Origin: Oscillospiraceae bacterium
Lineage (GTDB): Bacteria; Bacillota; Clostridia; Saccharofermentanales; Saccharofermentanaceae
DNA length: 64,000 bases
Reading direction: 5' to 3'
NCBI GenBank assembly: GCA_902775565.1
Contig: CACYMP010000009.1
Span: 1 to 64,000, forward strand
The notes beneath the pieces are model-generated. The model saw nothing but the letters and a program-made list of their open reading frames with translations. It did not search any database and was not told the DNA's origin. Within the stretch, counting starts at the first letter, position 1. Each line of letters opens with the position of its first letter. The position numbers and the translations under genes are program-made. Below, piece after piece: positions 9,313 to 18,792 of this stretch.

Positions 9313-10119
9313 TTATCTTTTAACCTTATTGTTATTGGACTTCTTGAACGACGACAGGTTTGACAGCACCATCAGGATGAGGACCACCATGAAGATGATC
9401 GTGGTAAGAGCGTTCATCTTCGGGTTGACGCCGAGTTTGGCCATCGAATATATCATCATCGGCAGCGTCTGGATCGAGCTGTCGACGTTGAAGTTGCTGA
9501 TGAGGTAGTCATCGACCGAGAGCGTGAAAGTAAGCATCAGCGATGACAGGATACCGGGCATTATCTCCGGGATGATCACGAGCCTTAAGGTCTGGAAGCC
9601 CGTGGCGCCAAGGTCCATCGCTGCTTCCGTAAGGCTCTTGTCCATCTGCTTGATCTTCGGGCTGATCGAAAGGATCGCGAAAGGCACGCAGAGCGCGATG
9701 TGCGACATGATCAGCGTGAACTCGCTCTTCTGTACTCCGAGGAAGGAGAACAGGAGCATGAACGAGATGCCCGTAACGAGATCAGGCATTACGTTAGGAA
9801 CATAGGTCATGGTCATGACAAGGCCCTGAAGCTTCTTGTTCAGATAAGCGATGCCAAGTGAGCTTATGACTCCGATCAGAGTGGACGCAACGGCCGCAAT
9901 CGCCGCAACCTTCAATGTCTCAAGAAGCGAGTCTAAGATACCCGTACCGTCAGATCCCGAGAACAGGCTTGCGTAATTTCGGAGCGAGAATCCGCCCCAG
10001 ATAAACGACTTCGGCATCGAGTTGAACGAGAACACGATGAGCACCACGATAGGCAGATAGATGAATATCAGTATGAGCGCGAGATAGATGTCGGGAACGA
10101 GTCTTTTAAGAAATCTCAT
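9313..10119 (-). CDS. potC: Spermidine/putrescine ABC transporter permease, PotC type
   Basis: 268 residues, six predicted membrane segments. The permease EAA loop is visible (LTEAAMDLGATGFQTLRLVI), followed by PEIMPGILS. It forms the membrane channel with PotB. The gene overlaps the end of potB by 4 bp, indicating coupled translation. The length is normal for the family. Confidence 0.93.
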   Translation of the reverse strand: MRFLKRLVPDIYLALILIFIYLPIVVLIVFSFNSMPKSFIWGGFSLRNYASLFSGSDGTGILDSLLETLKVAAIAAVASTLIGVISSLGIAYLNKKLQGLVMTMTYVPNVMPDLVTGISFMLLFSFLGVQKSEFTLIMSHIALCVPFAILSISPKIKQMDKSLTEAAMDLGATGFQTLRLVIIPEIMPGILSSLMLTFTLSVDDYLISNFNVDSSIQTLPMMIYSMAKLGVNPKMNALTTIIFMVVLILMVLSNLSSFKKSNNNKVKR

Positions 10120-11555
10120 AATGCCATACCTCCGCTTCCCGCGTCCTTATCCTGGCCGCGTAATATGCCCATCGTAAAGAGGACGAAGATCAGGAGCAGG
10201 AGAGACAACACGTTTCCCGCCTGATTATATGTTGAGCTCTCGTTGAGGATGAAGTTCTGGACCGTGTTTCCGATCGTCGTCTTGGAACCCTCATTGAGAA
10301 TGTCAGGGATCATGTAGTAAGTGAGCGAAGGCATGAATACCATCTGGATGCCCGAGATGACGCCCGGGAAAGACAGCGGGAAGATGACCTTCATGAATGT
10401 CTGAACGCGGTTTGCGCCGAGATCCAGAGAAGCCTCCGACAGCGATCCGTCGATCTTGACCAGTACCGAATAGATCGGCAGGATCATGAAAGGCAGGAAG
10501 TCGTTCGTCATGACGAGCTTGGTGACAATGTCCGCCAAGATCTCGTTCTTGAGGAACAGGACCGGTTCGTTGATCAGATGCATGCCCTGAAGCATGGTGT
10601 TGAGCACTCCCGTCTCAGCAAAAAAAGCTCTCCACGCATATGTCCTGAGCATTGTGTTCATCCACATCGGAAGAACGAACAGCAAAAGAAGCCTCGAGCC
10701 GTTTGAGTGAGCCTTTTTCGCGCGTGAAGCAAGGATATAGGCGACCGGATATCCGAGCAGCAGGCATCCTATCGTTGTCCAGACCGCATAATCAAAGCTC
10801 CTGAGGAAGATCGAGAAATACTCCTGCAACGTGACCCTGAACCCGTAGAACGACGTGGTTACGGTCTTGTTCGCGAAAAGGATCTTAAATCCCGCAGTAG
10901 TGAACTCGTATCCGCCGCCCGCTGCCTGCTTGAAGAAAGCACGGAAGAAGATAAGGATCAGGGGCAGTATCGTGAACAGTACGATCCAAACGATATAGGG
11001 ATATGCAAAAAGCTTATAATTCATGCGCAGGCCGAGGCCGCCGTACAGTGCGGCAACCGCGCCGATGAAAAGCACTATCGTAAGTATGTTGCCTGCAAAA
11101 CCCTGTGCGACATAGAGGCGCTCCGGTGTCAGGTTATTGCTGTTGATCATCTCCTCGGAGACCATTTTCGAGAGAGTAAAGGCATGTACTACAGCGCGGG
11201 CAACGAAAAGCGCAAGGACAAAGAAGCATCCTGTCCTCTTCTTCCCTTTCGACTCCGAATAGAAAGGATATGAAGCAGAGAGCGTCAGTGCCGCGACCGC
11301 GAGAACAATGCTTACGACGAACATCCATGCCGCAAAGGTCTGGAAATTAAGGTCTACCGGGCCGCTCCTCAGCTTTGACTGGTAATAAGGCGAAAGTATA
11401 AGCGTGAAAAGAGAATAGTTCCTGACGGGAACATACTGCACGAAAAGCTCGAACATCGGGATGAAAATCGAGACAAACGAGAACAGCGCCGCGAATATCA
11501 TCACGAACGCGTGAAGGGGCATCACCTTTATCTTTGACTTAAGTTCCGCTACCAC
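10116..11555 (-). CDS. potB: Spermidine/putrescine ABC transporter permease, PotB type, with extra N-terminal membrane domain
   Basis: 479 residues, about 190 more than a usual PotB. The C-terminal ~285 residues are a normal permease: first helix in YIVWIVLFTILPLILIF, and EAA loop LSEASLDLGANRVQTFMKVI. The N-terminal ~190 residues add about four hydrophobic segments (near 13-35, 72-92, 107-125 and 150-175) with soluble loops between. The gene lies 2 bp after potA and overlaps potC by 4 bp. The frame is continuous, so this is a fusion or extension, not a mis-called start. The added part has no motif I recognise. Confidence 0.9.
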   Translation of the reverse strand: MVAELKSKIKVMPLHAFVMIFAALFSFVSIFIPMFELFVQYVPVRNYSLFTLILSPYYQSKLRSGPVDLNFQTFAAWMFVVSIVLAVAALTLSASYPFYSESKGKKRTGCFFVLALFVARAVVHAFTLSKMVSEEMINSNNLTPERLYVAQGFAGNILTIVLFIGAVAALYGGLGLRMNYKLFAYPYIVWIVLFTILPLILIFFRAFFKQAAGGGYEFTTAGFKILFANKTVTTSFYGFRVTLQEYFSIFLRSFDYAVWTTIGCLLLGYPVAYILASRAKKAHSNGSRLLLLFVLPMWMNTMLRTYAWRAFFAETGVLNTMLQGMHLINEPVLFLKNEILADIVTKLVMTNDFLPFMILPIYSVLVKIDGSLSEASLDLGANRVQTFMKVIFPLSFPGVISGIQMVFMPSLTYYMIPDILNEGSKTTIGNTVQNFILNESSTYNQAGNVLSLLLLIFVLFTMGILRGQDKDAGSGGMAL

Positions 11556-11557
11556 TT

Positions 11558-12751
11558 TTATTCTCCTGCCGCCGGAGCTTCCGTAGCTGCCGGAGCAGCT
11601 GCGTCTGCACTGTTTTCTGCGGGTTTCTTGATCCCGTACGAACCGAAATCGGGTGAAAGCTCCGATCTTCTCATTATCTGGATGTCGTCAGGGTCAACGT
11701 AAAGTCCTACACGCTGGCCGATCTTGCAGGGGTCAACGTTCTGGACCATCCAGACGATGCCGTCATCAGCCTTGACCTGCATCTCATAGTGAACGCCCTT
11801 GAATACGATGGACTCGACGGTTCCGTTGATGCGGCCTTCCTTCTCTTCCTCAACATAGAAGTCCTCAGGCCTGATAACGACATCAACGATGTTGTTTATG
11901 CCTTCGGTGAATTCCTTGAACATGGGGTCAACGCATTTGAATGTGATGCCGCCGGAAAGAGTGACCTCATAGTCCTTGCTCATCGTGCCCGCAACGATGT
12001 TGGATTCGCCGATGAAGTCAGCGACATAAGCGTTCTTGGGCTCGTTATAGATATCGATGGGTGTTCCGATCTGCTGGATGATGCCGTCCTTCATGACGAT
12101 TATCGTATCCGACATCGTGAGCGCCTCTTCCTGGTCGTGTGTAACGTAAACGAATGTGATGCCGAGTTCCCTCTGCATGCTCTTGAGCTCGAGCTGCATC
12201 TCCTTCCTCATCTTGAGGTCCAATGCTCCCAAGGGCTCATCGAGAAGAAGTATGCGGGGACGGTTAACGATAGCTCTCGCTATTGCGACTCTCTGCATCT
12301 GGCCGCCCGAAAGCTGGTCGATATATCTCTCGCCGTAATCGGCAAGACCTACGGTCTCCAGTGCCTTTTTAACGCGCTCGTTGATCTCTGCTTTGGCAAC
12401 CTTCTTGATCTTGAGACCGAACGCAACGTTGTCGAAAACGTTAAGGTGCGGGAAAAGAGCGTATCTCTGGAAAACCGTGTTGATATTACGCTTGTTGGCG
12501 GGAGTCTTGAGCAGATCCTTGCCCTCGAAATTGACTATGCCCGAATCCGCGGTCTCAAAGCCCGCGATTATACGAAGTGTAGTGGATTTGCCGCAGCCCG
12601 ACGGGCCGAGGAGCGTAATAAACTCGTTATTCCTTATATAAAAGGTAATGTCCTTGAGGACCTTTGTACCGTCAAAGCTCTTATTGAGATTCTTTATCTC
12701 AATGATGTGCTCGCGGCCGGTATCATCCTCGAGAATCTGATTGTATGCCAT
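11558..12751 (-). CDS. potA: Spermidine/putrescine ABC transporter ATP-binding protein
   Basis: 397 residues. The nucleotide-binding domain has Walker A GPSGCGKST, signature LSGGQMQR and Walker B ILLLDEPLGALD followed by THDQEEA. A C-terminal TOBE-type regulatory domain runs from about residue 280, ending in an Ala/Pro-rich tail. I chose ATG 12751, preceded by a GAGGGGA site; the frame extends to a TTG at 12784 that overlaps the regulator stop and is less likely. It energises PotBC from the cytoplasmic side. Confidence 0.94.
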   Translation of the reverse strand: MAYNQILEDDTGREHIIEIKNLNKSFDGTKVLKDITFYIRNNEFITLLGPSGCGKSTTLRIIAGFETADSGIVNFEGKDLLKTPANKRNINTVFQRYALFPHLNVFDNVAFGLKIKKVAKAEINERVKKALETVGLADYGERYIDQLSGGQMQRVAIARAIVNRPRILLLDEPLGALDLKMRKEMQLELKSMQRELGITFVYVTHDQEEALTMSDTIIVMKDGIIQQIGTPIDIYNEPKNAYVADFIGESNIVAGTMSKDYEVTLSGGITFKCVDPMFKEFTEGINNIVDVVIRPEDFYVEEEKEGRINGTVESIVFKGVHYEMQVKADDGIVWMVQNVDPCKIGQRVGLYVDPDDIQIMRRSELSPDFGSYGIKKPAENSADAAAPAATEAPAAGE

Positions 12752-12780
12752 GTTCCGTTCCCCTCTTTTTTGTTTTCTGA

Positions 12781-13320
12781 TCAAAAGCTCGGCGGCGATG
12801 ATATCCAGAGTGCCTTTACCGGTCTGGTTCCCCTGTTTTCGAGCATGTGCGGCTTATTCGACGTGAAGTAAAAACTCTCGCCCTTCTTTGCCAGATACTC
12901 CTCGTCCCCGATAACTACCGTTACGGTTCCCTCGAGCACATAACCGAACTCCTCGCCCTCGTGCGGAGTGTCCGGATAAGTCGATCCGCCCGGTTCGATG
13001 GTCACCATTATCGGCTCCATCCCGTTCTCCTGTGCTGTCGGGACCAGCCAGGTGATCTCATTGTGCAGCTCTTTGTCAGTCTTTACCGCGAAATCCTTCT
13101 TTCCGAAAACCACCCGCTCGGGCTCATCCTCTTTGAAGAATTTTGCGAAATCCGTTCCGAGTGCGTCCAGGATGTCTCCTAAAGTCGTGATCGACGGTGA
13201 AGTCTGGTTATGTTCGACAAGCGAGATAAAACCCTTGGAAAGCTCACATCTGTCCGCAAGCTCCTCCTGAGTCAGTCTGTTCTTTAATCTAAGATTTTTT
13301 ATCTTCTCACCGATGTTCAC
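12781..13320 (-). CDS. XRE-family transcriptional regulator with C-terminal cupin domain, likely regulator of the pot operon
   Basis: 179 residues. An N-terminal helix-turn-helix (about 1-60, LTQEELADRCELSKGFISLV) is joined to a cupin sensor domain (about 110-178, PHEGEEFGYVLEGTVTVVIG). This is the architecture of PuuR-like regulators, which are commonly next to polyamine transport or catabolism genes. It is the first gene of the pot operon, 29 bp before the chosen potA start. The start is GTG 13320, with only a weak upstream GGGG. It probably senses polyamine through the cupin and represses its own promoter; candidate operator repeats flank that promoter. Confidence 0.9.
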   Translation of the reverse strand: MNIGEKIKNLRLKNRLTQEELADRCELSKGFISLVEHNQTSPSITTLGDILDALGTDFAKFFKEDEPERVVFGKKDFAVKTDKELHNEITWLVPTAQENGMEPIMVTIEPGGSTYPDTPHEGEEFGYVLEGTVTVVIGDEEYLAKKGESFYFTSNKPHMLENRGTRPVKALWISSPPSF

Positions 13321-13330
13321 CGACGGCCCC

Positions 13331-13416
13331 GTTCTAAACTGAAAGTTTAATATTTCTAAATTTATTTGTTCAGCGGATTATACAGCACGTTAAACTCGCT
13401 GTAAAGTATTTCTAAA
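13331..13416. promoter_or_regulatory. Candidate operator repeats for the XRE-cupin regulator
   Basis: On the minus strand TTTAGAAATA occurs exactly at 13416-13407 and 13360-13351, and TTTAGAA again at 13338-13332. The first copy abuts the -35 of the pot promoter; the others lie just downstream of the expected transcription start. Copies one and two extend into imperfect palindromes (TTTAGAAATATTAAACTTT). The spacing around one promoter suggests autoregulation; binding is inferred. Confidence 0.5.
13377..13405 (-). promoter_or_regulatory. Promoter of the regulator-potABCD operon
   Basis: TTTACA (13405-13400) and TATAAT (13382-13377) on the minus strand, 17-bp spacer. It is the best sigma-A-type match in the divergent intergenic region and lies 57 bp upstream of the regulator start. 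Confidence 0.7.
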
Positions 13417-13459
13417 CATTTTCTCTTTTTGAATTTGTCAAAAAACGGTGTTTTTTATC

Positions 13460-13487
13460 TTGAATTTCTTTCCCTCACAAGTATAAT
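13460..13487 (+). promoter_or_regulatory. Promoter of the Ala/Glu/Lys-rich protein gene
   Basis: TTGAAT (13460-13465) and consensus TATAAT (13482-13487), 16-bp spacer. The upstream DNA is A/T-rich. It lies about 63 bp before the start codon, leaving a leader of roughly 55 nt. Confidence 0.7.
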
Positions 13488-13549
13488 TAAGTTGAAAGAA
13501 CTTCTTTACATTTTATTTACATTTTTGCATCTATAGGGGAGTGTTGAAA

Positions 13550-14980
13550 ATGAGCGGAGTATTAGGTTATTTCGGTAAAGACAAGAACGACCGTCACAAC
13601 GGTCTTGCTTTTAGCGGCGCATCCGCAGGCGGTTCTCACGACGGTTCTTCCGTACGTCCGGCTCCTGCAAACATCGCGCAGGCTACAAATGTTACACCTG
13701 TTCATGAAGGCGGAAGGCCCGGTAATTCATCCCAGCCCGCTTCTCATTCATCATCAGCTTCTGAGCAGCCTTATCAGTCTCCTGCACAGCAGCTCGCCAG
13801 AGAGAGAGCTGCAGCCGCAAAGGCTCAGATCGCTGCCCGTAAAGCTATGGAAGCTGAAAGAAAGAACCAGGAGAGAGGCACAAAGTCCGATGATCCTTAC
13901 AACACCGGAACCCTGAGAAGCACTCTCAAACCCCCGATCAAGCGTCCTATCTCCGCTTCTGTTAACCACGCCCAGGCTATGGCTGCCATGAAGCAGGAAG
14001 AAGAAAAGGTCAAGAAGCCCGCTACCATGCCTCTCAATTCCGTTGCTGCAATCGCAGAGCGCGCAGAAGCTATGGCAAAGAAGGCTAAGGCTGAAGAAGA
14101 GCGTCTTATCCTTGCTGCAAAGACTGCAGCTAAGAAGCTCGAAGATTCCAAGACAGCTGTTACACGCGCCGAAGAGATCCAGGCTGCCGCTTTCAAGTCC
14201 GAAGAAGAGACAAAGGCTGCTGCTCTGAAGGCTGCCGAAGAGACAAAGGCTGCCGTTGCACAGGCTGATGAGGCTAAGGCTGCTGCCAAGAAAGCTGAAG
14301 AAGCTGCTCTTATTGCCAACCAGAAGGCTCAGGAAGCTGCAAAGTATGCTTCCCTCAAGAAGACAGAGGAAGACGCAAAGGTTGCCGCAAGACAGGCAAG
14401 CGAGAAGGCTCGTATCGCTGCACAGGCTTCCGTTGAAGAAGCTAAGGCTGCCGTACATACAGCTGAGATAGAGGCGACAAAGTCCGAGCAGAAGGCTAAG
14501 GAAGCCAGCGAACTCGCACGCAAGGCTGAGGAAGAAGCTGCACTCGCAGCCAGAAAGAAGACAGAGGAAGATGAGCGCCTCGCAGCTATCAAGGCTGAGG
14601 AAGATGCACGCAAGGCCGCTGAAGAAGCACTTGAGAAGGCACGCCTCGCAGCTAAGAGAGCTGAGGAAGCTATCCTCGCTGCACGCAAGGCAGAAGAAGA
14701 AGCACGCATCGCCGCACAGCAGGCTGAAGAAGGTGCTAGACTTGCTGCTCTTAAGGCTGAAGAGAAGGCAAAGTTCGAGGCTGCTCTCAAGGCTGAGGCA
14801 GAAAAGAACTCTGCAGCATCCGCTTCCGTCACACCCGCGCCCGCCGCTGCAGCCGCTGCTGCTCCTGCTCCCGCTGCCGCTGCAGCAGAGAAGAAGCCTG
14901 AAGCTGCACCTGCTTCCGCACACGTCGCACCTGCCCTTGCAGCTGCCCAGCAGCAGGAAAACCTCAAGCAGGCTGAGTAA
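13550..14980 (+). CDS. Ala/Glu/Lys-rich helical protein with 11-residue repeats, function unknown
   Basis: 476 residues. An N-terminal ~130 residues rich in Ser, Gly, Asn and Gln begins MSGVLGYFGKDK. A long region (about 150-425) follows, predicted helical and highly charged, built from degenerate units such as RIAAQQAEEGA and RLAALKAEEKA that repeat every 11 residues. The tail is Ala/Pro-rich, ending ENLKQAE. There is no signal peptide, membrane segment or enzymatic motif. The start is ATG 13550, with GGGGAG 8 nt upstream. A good promoter and a strong terminator make it a single-gene unit. It may be TolA-like, a structural filament or an LEA-like amphipathic protein; none is established. A long opposite-strand frame here is a composition artefact. 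Confidence 0.75.
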   Translation: MSGVLGYFGKDKNDRHNGLAFSGASAGGSHDGSSVRPAPANIAQATNVTPVHEGGRPGNSSQPASHSSSASEQPYQSPAQQLARERAAAAKAQIAARKAMEAERKNQERGTKSDDPYNTGTLRSTLKPPIKRPISASVNHAQAMAAMKQEEEKVKKPATMPLNSVAAIAERAEAMAKKAKAEEERLILAAKTAAKKLEDSKTAVTRAEEIQAAAFKSEEETKAAALKAAEETKAAVAQADEAKAAAKKAEEAALIANQKAQEAAKYASLKKTEEDAKVAARQASEKARIAAQASVEEAKAAVHTAEIEATKSEQKAKEASELARKAEEEAALAARKKTEEDERLAAIKAEEDARKAAEEALEKARLAAKRAEEAILAARKAEEEARIAAQQAEEGARLAALKAEEKAKFEAALKAEAEKNSAASASVTPAPAAAAAAAPAPAAAAAEKKPEAAPASAHVAPALAAAQQQENLKQAE

Positions 14981-15003
14981 TCCTTACAACAAAGCAATGA
15001 CCA

Positions 15004-15032
15004 AGGGCTCCCTGACGGGAGCCCTTTTTTTT
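15004..15032 (+). terminator. Strong Rho-independent terminator
   Basis: AGGGCTCCC and GGGAGCCCT form a perfect 9-bp stem around TGAC, followed by eight T. It ends the Ala/Glu/Lys-rich protein transcript 24 bp after its stop. Confidence 0.92.
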
Positions 15033-15084
15033 GACATATGTGTTGGTATTTCTTCTGCCGGTTCCCCGGGAATCCCTCTTCCCT

Positions 15085-15193
15085 AAAATCTGTACTAATC
15101 TGCCCTTTTTAGTGTAGATTTTTGTGTAGATCGGGCTTTTTTACACTTTTTTCTACAGTAAATATGCCATTTTACTGTAGGTTTTAGTGTAAT
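15085..15193. repeat. Dispersed TAGTGTA repeat element, copy A
   Basis: First of three ~110-bp noncoding copies (others at 24528 and 57433). Shared layout in + orientation: a first TTTTAGTGTAG arm, a second GTGTA box, then an inverted half beginning TTACAC and ending TTTTAGTGTAAT. This copy is the most diverged (TGTACTAAT in place of CTACACTAA). It occupies most of the 349-bp gap between the helical-protein terminator and the tuf terminator; nothing else was found there. Confidence 0.7.
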
Positions 15194-15269
15194 TGCTTTT
15201 CGAGAAGATCATGGCCGCATTATCTTTTCGGCCGTGAAAGTAAGCGGGATTAACTGCCTCCATTCAAAG

Positions 15270-15299
15270 TAAAAGGGCTTCGGAAACCCGAAGCCCTTT
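15270..15299 (-). terminator. Terminator of the str operon (after tuf)
   Basis: AAAGGGCTTCGG and CCGAAGCCCTTT pair around GTTT, a perfect 12-bp stem, followed on the minus strand by TTTTACTTT. It lies 30 bp after the tuf stop and could work in both directions. Confidence 0.85.
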
Positions 15300-15329
15300 G
15301 ATCTGTCAGTTTGTTTAACCGCTAATCGA

Positions 15330-16532
15330 TTACTCGATGATTGTAGCAACTGTACCAGCGCCTACTGTGTGGCCACCCTCACGGATAGCGAACTTAAGAC
15401 CCTGCTCCATAGCGATAGGTGTGATAAGCTCAGCTGTGATTGTTACGTGGTCACCAGGCATGCACATGTCAACACCCTCAGGGAGCTGGATTACGCCTGT
15501 AACGTCTGTTGTTCTGAAGTAGAACTGAGGACGGTAACCAGGGAAGAATGCCTTGTGACGGCCACCCTCTTCCTTAGTAAGAACGTAAACCTGACCTGTG
15601 AACTTTGTGTGAGGAGTTGTTGTACCGGGCTTAGCGATAACCTGGCCTCTCTCAACTTCCTTACGATCGATACCTCTGAGGAGGCAGCCGATGTTGTCAC
15701 CAGCCTCAGCCTGATCCATGGACTTACGGAACATTTCTACGCCGGTGATTGTTGTGGACTTAGGCTCATCCTGGAGACCAACGATCTCAGCAGGGTCACC
15801 AACCTTAACAGTACCTCTCTCAAGACGGCCTGTAGCAACTGTACCACGGCCGGAGATTGTGAAGACGTCCTCAACAGGCATAAGGAAAGGCTTGTCTACA
15901 GGACGCTCAGGTGTAGCGATGTAGCTGTCAACAGCATCCATGAGTTCCTTGATAGGAGCATATACAGGGTCGTTAGGGTCTGTAGATGTAGACTCGAGAG
16001 CTGCGAGAGCAGAACCACGGATGATAGGTGTGTCATCACCAGGGAAGTCATACTGGTTGAGGAGGTCACGGATGTCCATCTCAACGAGCTCGAGGAGCTC
16101 TTCGTCGTCAACCTGGTCGCACTTGTTCATGAATACAACGATGTAAGGAACGCCAACCTGACGAGCGAGAAGGATGTGCTCACGTGTCTGAGGCATCGGG
16201 CCGTCAGAAGCGGAAACTACGAGGATAGCACCGTCCATCTGAGCAGCGCCTGTGATCATGTTCTTGATGTAGTCGGCGTGGCCAGGGCAGTCAACGTGTG
16301 CATAGTGACGAGCTGTTGTCTCATACTCAACGTGTGCTGTGTTGATCGTGATACCACGAGCTCTCTCCTCCGGTGCGCTGTCGATCTGGGAATAATCCTC
16401 GAACTTAGCGCCGCCAACGAAAGAAAGATACTTTGTGATAGCAGCTGTGAGTGTGGTCTTACCGTGGTCAACGTGACCAATGGTGCCGATGTTTACGTGC
16501 GGTTTGCTACGTACAAACTTTTCTCTTGCCAT
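15330..16532 (-). CDS. tuf: Translation elongation factor Tu
   Basis: 400 residues, full length. The GTPase motifs are [22 protein letters not shown] and NKCD; beta-barrel domains 2 and 3 follow, ending [15 protein letters not shown]. It delivers aminoacyl-tRNA to the ribosome. The start is ATG 16532, with AGGAGG 7 nt upstream; a longer frame to 16562 has no support. It is the last gene of the str operon, 160 bp after fusA, a gap long enough for an extra promoter, though I could not place one firmly. Confidence 0.98.
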   Translation of the reverse strand: MAREKFVRSKPHVNIGTIGHVDHGKTTLTAAITKYLSFVGGAKFEDYSQIDSAPEERARGITINTAHVEYETTARHYAHVDCPGHADYIKNMITGAAQMDGAILVVSASDGPMPQTREHILLARQVGVPYIVVFMNKCDQVDDEELLELVEMDIRDLLNQYDFPGDDTPIIRGSALAALESTSTDPNDPVYAPIKELMDAVDSYIATPERPVDKPFLMPVEDVFTISGRGTVATGRLERGTVKVGDPAEIVGLQDEPKSTTITGVEMFRKSMDQAEAGDNIGCLLRGIDRKEVERGQVIAKPGTTTPHTKFTGQVYVLTKEEGGRHKAFFPGYRPQFYFRTTDVTGVIQLPEGVDMCMPGDHVTITAELITPIAMEQGLKFAIREGGHTVGAGTVATIIE

Positions 16533-16692
16533 TTTAATTCCTCCTAGAATTAAGTGAATCAATTTTTGTGACGCTTAGATCAATACAGCGATAAACAACA
16601 TTTTACATATTTTCCGTGTCACTTTCAACATGGAATATAAGAAAATAAAGTATTTATTTAGCTGTACGGTCTAAGCTGACCGTTGAAAGACA

Positions 16693-18762
16693 TTACCTCT
16701 TGAGGATGTCTTCCATGATGCTCTTCGGTGTCTCAGCAAAGTGGCTGATCTGCATGACGAAAGTACCACGACCCTGGGTTGTGGATCTCAGGTCAGTTGC
16801 ATAACCGAACATGTTTGCGAGCGGAACCTCAGCATGGACCTGCTGTGAACCGTTCATAGGCTCGATATCCTTGATGTTGCCACGACGTGCGTTGATGCCG
16901 CCGATAACGTCACCTAAGTACTCATCCGGGATCTCGACGTCTACCTTCATGATAGGCTCGAGGAGGCACGGATCACCCTTCTGCATACCGGCCTTGAAAC
17001 CCATGGATCCTGCAATCTTGAATGCCATTTCCGAAGAGTCGACATCGTGGTAAGAACCGTCGAAAACAGTAACCTTAACGTCAACAACAGGGAAACCGCC
17101 GAGAACGCCGGCGCCCATAGCTTCCTGAATACCTGCATCGATAGGTGCAATGAACTGCTTCGGGATGGAACCGCCGACTGTTGCATCGACGAACTCGTAA
17201 CCCTTGCCCGGTTCCTGGGGCTCAAGTCTGAGCCAGCAGTCGCCGTACTGACCGTGACCACCGGACTGACGTACAAAACGTCCCTCGGCCTCGACAGTCT
17301 TTCTGATGGTCTCCTTGTAGGAAACCTGAGGTGCACCTACGTTTGCCTCGACCTTAAACTCACGGAAAAGTCTGTCTACGATGATGTCGAGATGGAGCTC
17401 GCCCATTCCGGCAATGATCGTCTGACCTGTTTCCTGGTTTGTATAGGTACGGAAGGTCGGATCTTCCTCAGCCAGCTTCTGAAGTGCGATGAGCATCTTC
17501 TCCTGCGAAGCCTTGGACTTAGGTTCGATAGCTACTTCGATAACAGGCTCCGGGAACTCCATGGACTCGAGGATGATAGGATGATCCTCGTCACAGAGTG
17601 TGTTACCGGTTGTCGTATCCTTAAGACCGATAGCGGCAGCGATATCACCGGAGAAAACCTCGGTGATCTCTTTACGCTCATTAGCGTGCATCTGCACGAT
17701 ACGTCCGATACGCTCCTTCTTGTTCTTAGAAGAGTTAAGAACATAAGAACCTGCAGTAAGAACACCGGAATAAACTCTGAAGAAGCAGAGCTTACCGACG
17801 AACGGGTCTGTAGCGATCTTGAATGCGAGAGCTGAGAAAGGCTCTTCATCAGAAGAAGGTCTGTCCTCTTCCTCTTCTGTATCAGGGTTTACACCCTTGA
17901 TAGCAGGAACGTCGAGCGGTGAAGGCATGTAGTCGACAATAGCGTCAAGAAGCATCTGGACGCCCTTGTTACGAAGTGCCGTACCGCATGTGACGGGTAT
18001 GAGCTTGCACTCACAGGTTGCTTTTCTGAGAGCAGCCTTGAGCTCGTCATTGGAGATCTCCTCACCTTCGAGGTACTTCTCTGTGAGCTCGTCGTTGGTC
18101 TCGCAGATCTTCTCAATCATCTCTTCTCTCTTGGCCTTGATAAGTTCAGCCATATCAGCCGGAACTTCGCGGTCCTCGTATTCCTTACCGTCCTCAGAGG
18201 TATATACCTCGGCACGGAGTGTGAGAAGGTCGATGATTCCCGTGAAGCTGTCCTCTTTACCGATAGGGTACTGGATAGCTACAGGATTGTTCTTGAGACG
18301 ATCTCTGATCATATCGCAGACATGATCAAAGTTAGCGCCTACGATGTCCATCTTGTTGACGAAAACCATTCTCGGAACACCGTAGTGCTCAGCCTGTCTC
18401 CAGACTGTTTCCGTCTGCGGCTCAACGCCGCCTCTTGCAGACATGACCGTAACGGCACCGTCAAGTACACGAAGCGAACGCTCAACTTCTACTGTGAAGT
18501 CAACGTGGCCTGGAGTGTCGATGATGTTGATACGGTGACCCTTCCAAGGTGCTGTGGTAGCAGCAGATGTGATCGTGATACCACGCTCCTGCTCCTGAAC
18601 CATCCAGTCCATGGTAGCCGTACCGTCATGAGTCTCACCTAACTTACGGTTGATACCGGAATAGTAAAGGATTCTCTCTGTGGTCGTTGTCTTACCGGCG
18701 TCGATGTGAGCCATAATACCGATGTTTCTGGTCTTTTCAAGCGGATATGCTCTAGTTGCCAT
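16693..18762 (-). CDS. fusA: Translation elongation factor G
   Basis: 689 residues, full length. G1 [20 protein letters not shown]3 DTPGHVDF and G4 NKMD are present; the later domains carry [10 protein letters not shown] and [11 protein letters not shown]. It is the GTPase that drives ribosomal translocation. It follows rpsG by 30 bp in the usual rpsL-rpsG-fusA-tuf order. Codon use is strongly biased, as expected for high expression. Confidence 0.98.
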   Translation of the reverse strand: MATRAYPLEKTRNIGIMAHIDAGKTTTTERILYYSGINRKLGETHDGTATMDWMVQEQERGITITSAATTAPWKGHRINIIDTPGHVDFTVEVERSLRVLDGAVTVMSARGGVEPQTETVWRQAEHYGVPRMVFVNKMDIVGANFDHVCDMIRDRLKNNPVAIQYPIGKEDSFTGIIDLLTLRAEVYTSEDGKEYEDREVPADMAELIKAKREEMIEKICETNDELTEKYLEGEEISNDELKAALRKATCECKLIPVTCGTALRNKGVQMLLDAIVDYMPSPLDVPAIKGVNPDTEEEEDRPSSDEEPFSALAFKIATDPFVGKLCFFRVYSGVLTAGSYVLNSSKNKKERIGRIVQMHANERKEITEVFSGDIAAAIGLKDTTTGNTLCDEDHPIILESMEFPEPVIEVAIEPKSKASQEKMLIALQKLAEEDPTFRTYTNQETGQTIIAGMGELHLDIIVDRLFREFKVEANVGAPQVSYKETIRKTVEAEGRFVRQSGGHGQYGDCWLRLEPQEPGKGYEFVDATVGGSIPKQFIAPIDAGIQEAMGAGVLGGFPVVDVKVTVFDGSYHDVDSSEMAFKIAGSMGFKAGMQKGDPCLLEPIMKVDVEIPDEYLGDVIGGINARRGNIKDIEPMNGSQQVHAEVPLANMFGYATDLRSTTQGRGTFVMQISHFAETPKSIMEDILKR

Positions 18763-18792
18763 AGTATTAATGTCCCTTTCTTATCCGGTTTA

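Noticed and set aside
11789..12871. 360-codon frame opposite potA
   Set aside because: Shadow frame spanning the potA/regulator junction, without a ribosome binding site or motif.
13754..14923. 389-codon open frame opposite the Ala/Glu/Lys-rich gene
   Set aside because: It is Ser/Cys/Leu-rich nonsense created by repeated GCT/GAA/AAG codons on the other strand. It has no ribosome binding site and no family pattern.
15369..16547. 392-codon frame opposite tuf
   Set aside because: Pure shadow of a highly biased gene; Cys/Ser/Val-rich with no start signal.
17047..17835. 262-codon frame opposite fusA
   Set aside because: Shadow of EF-G codon bias.
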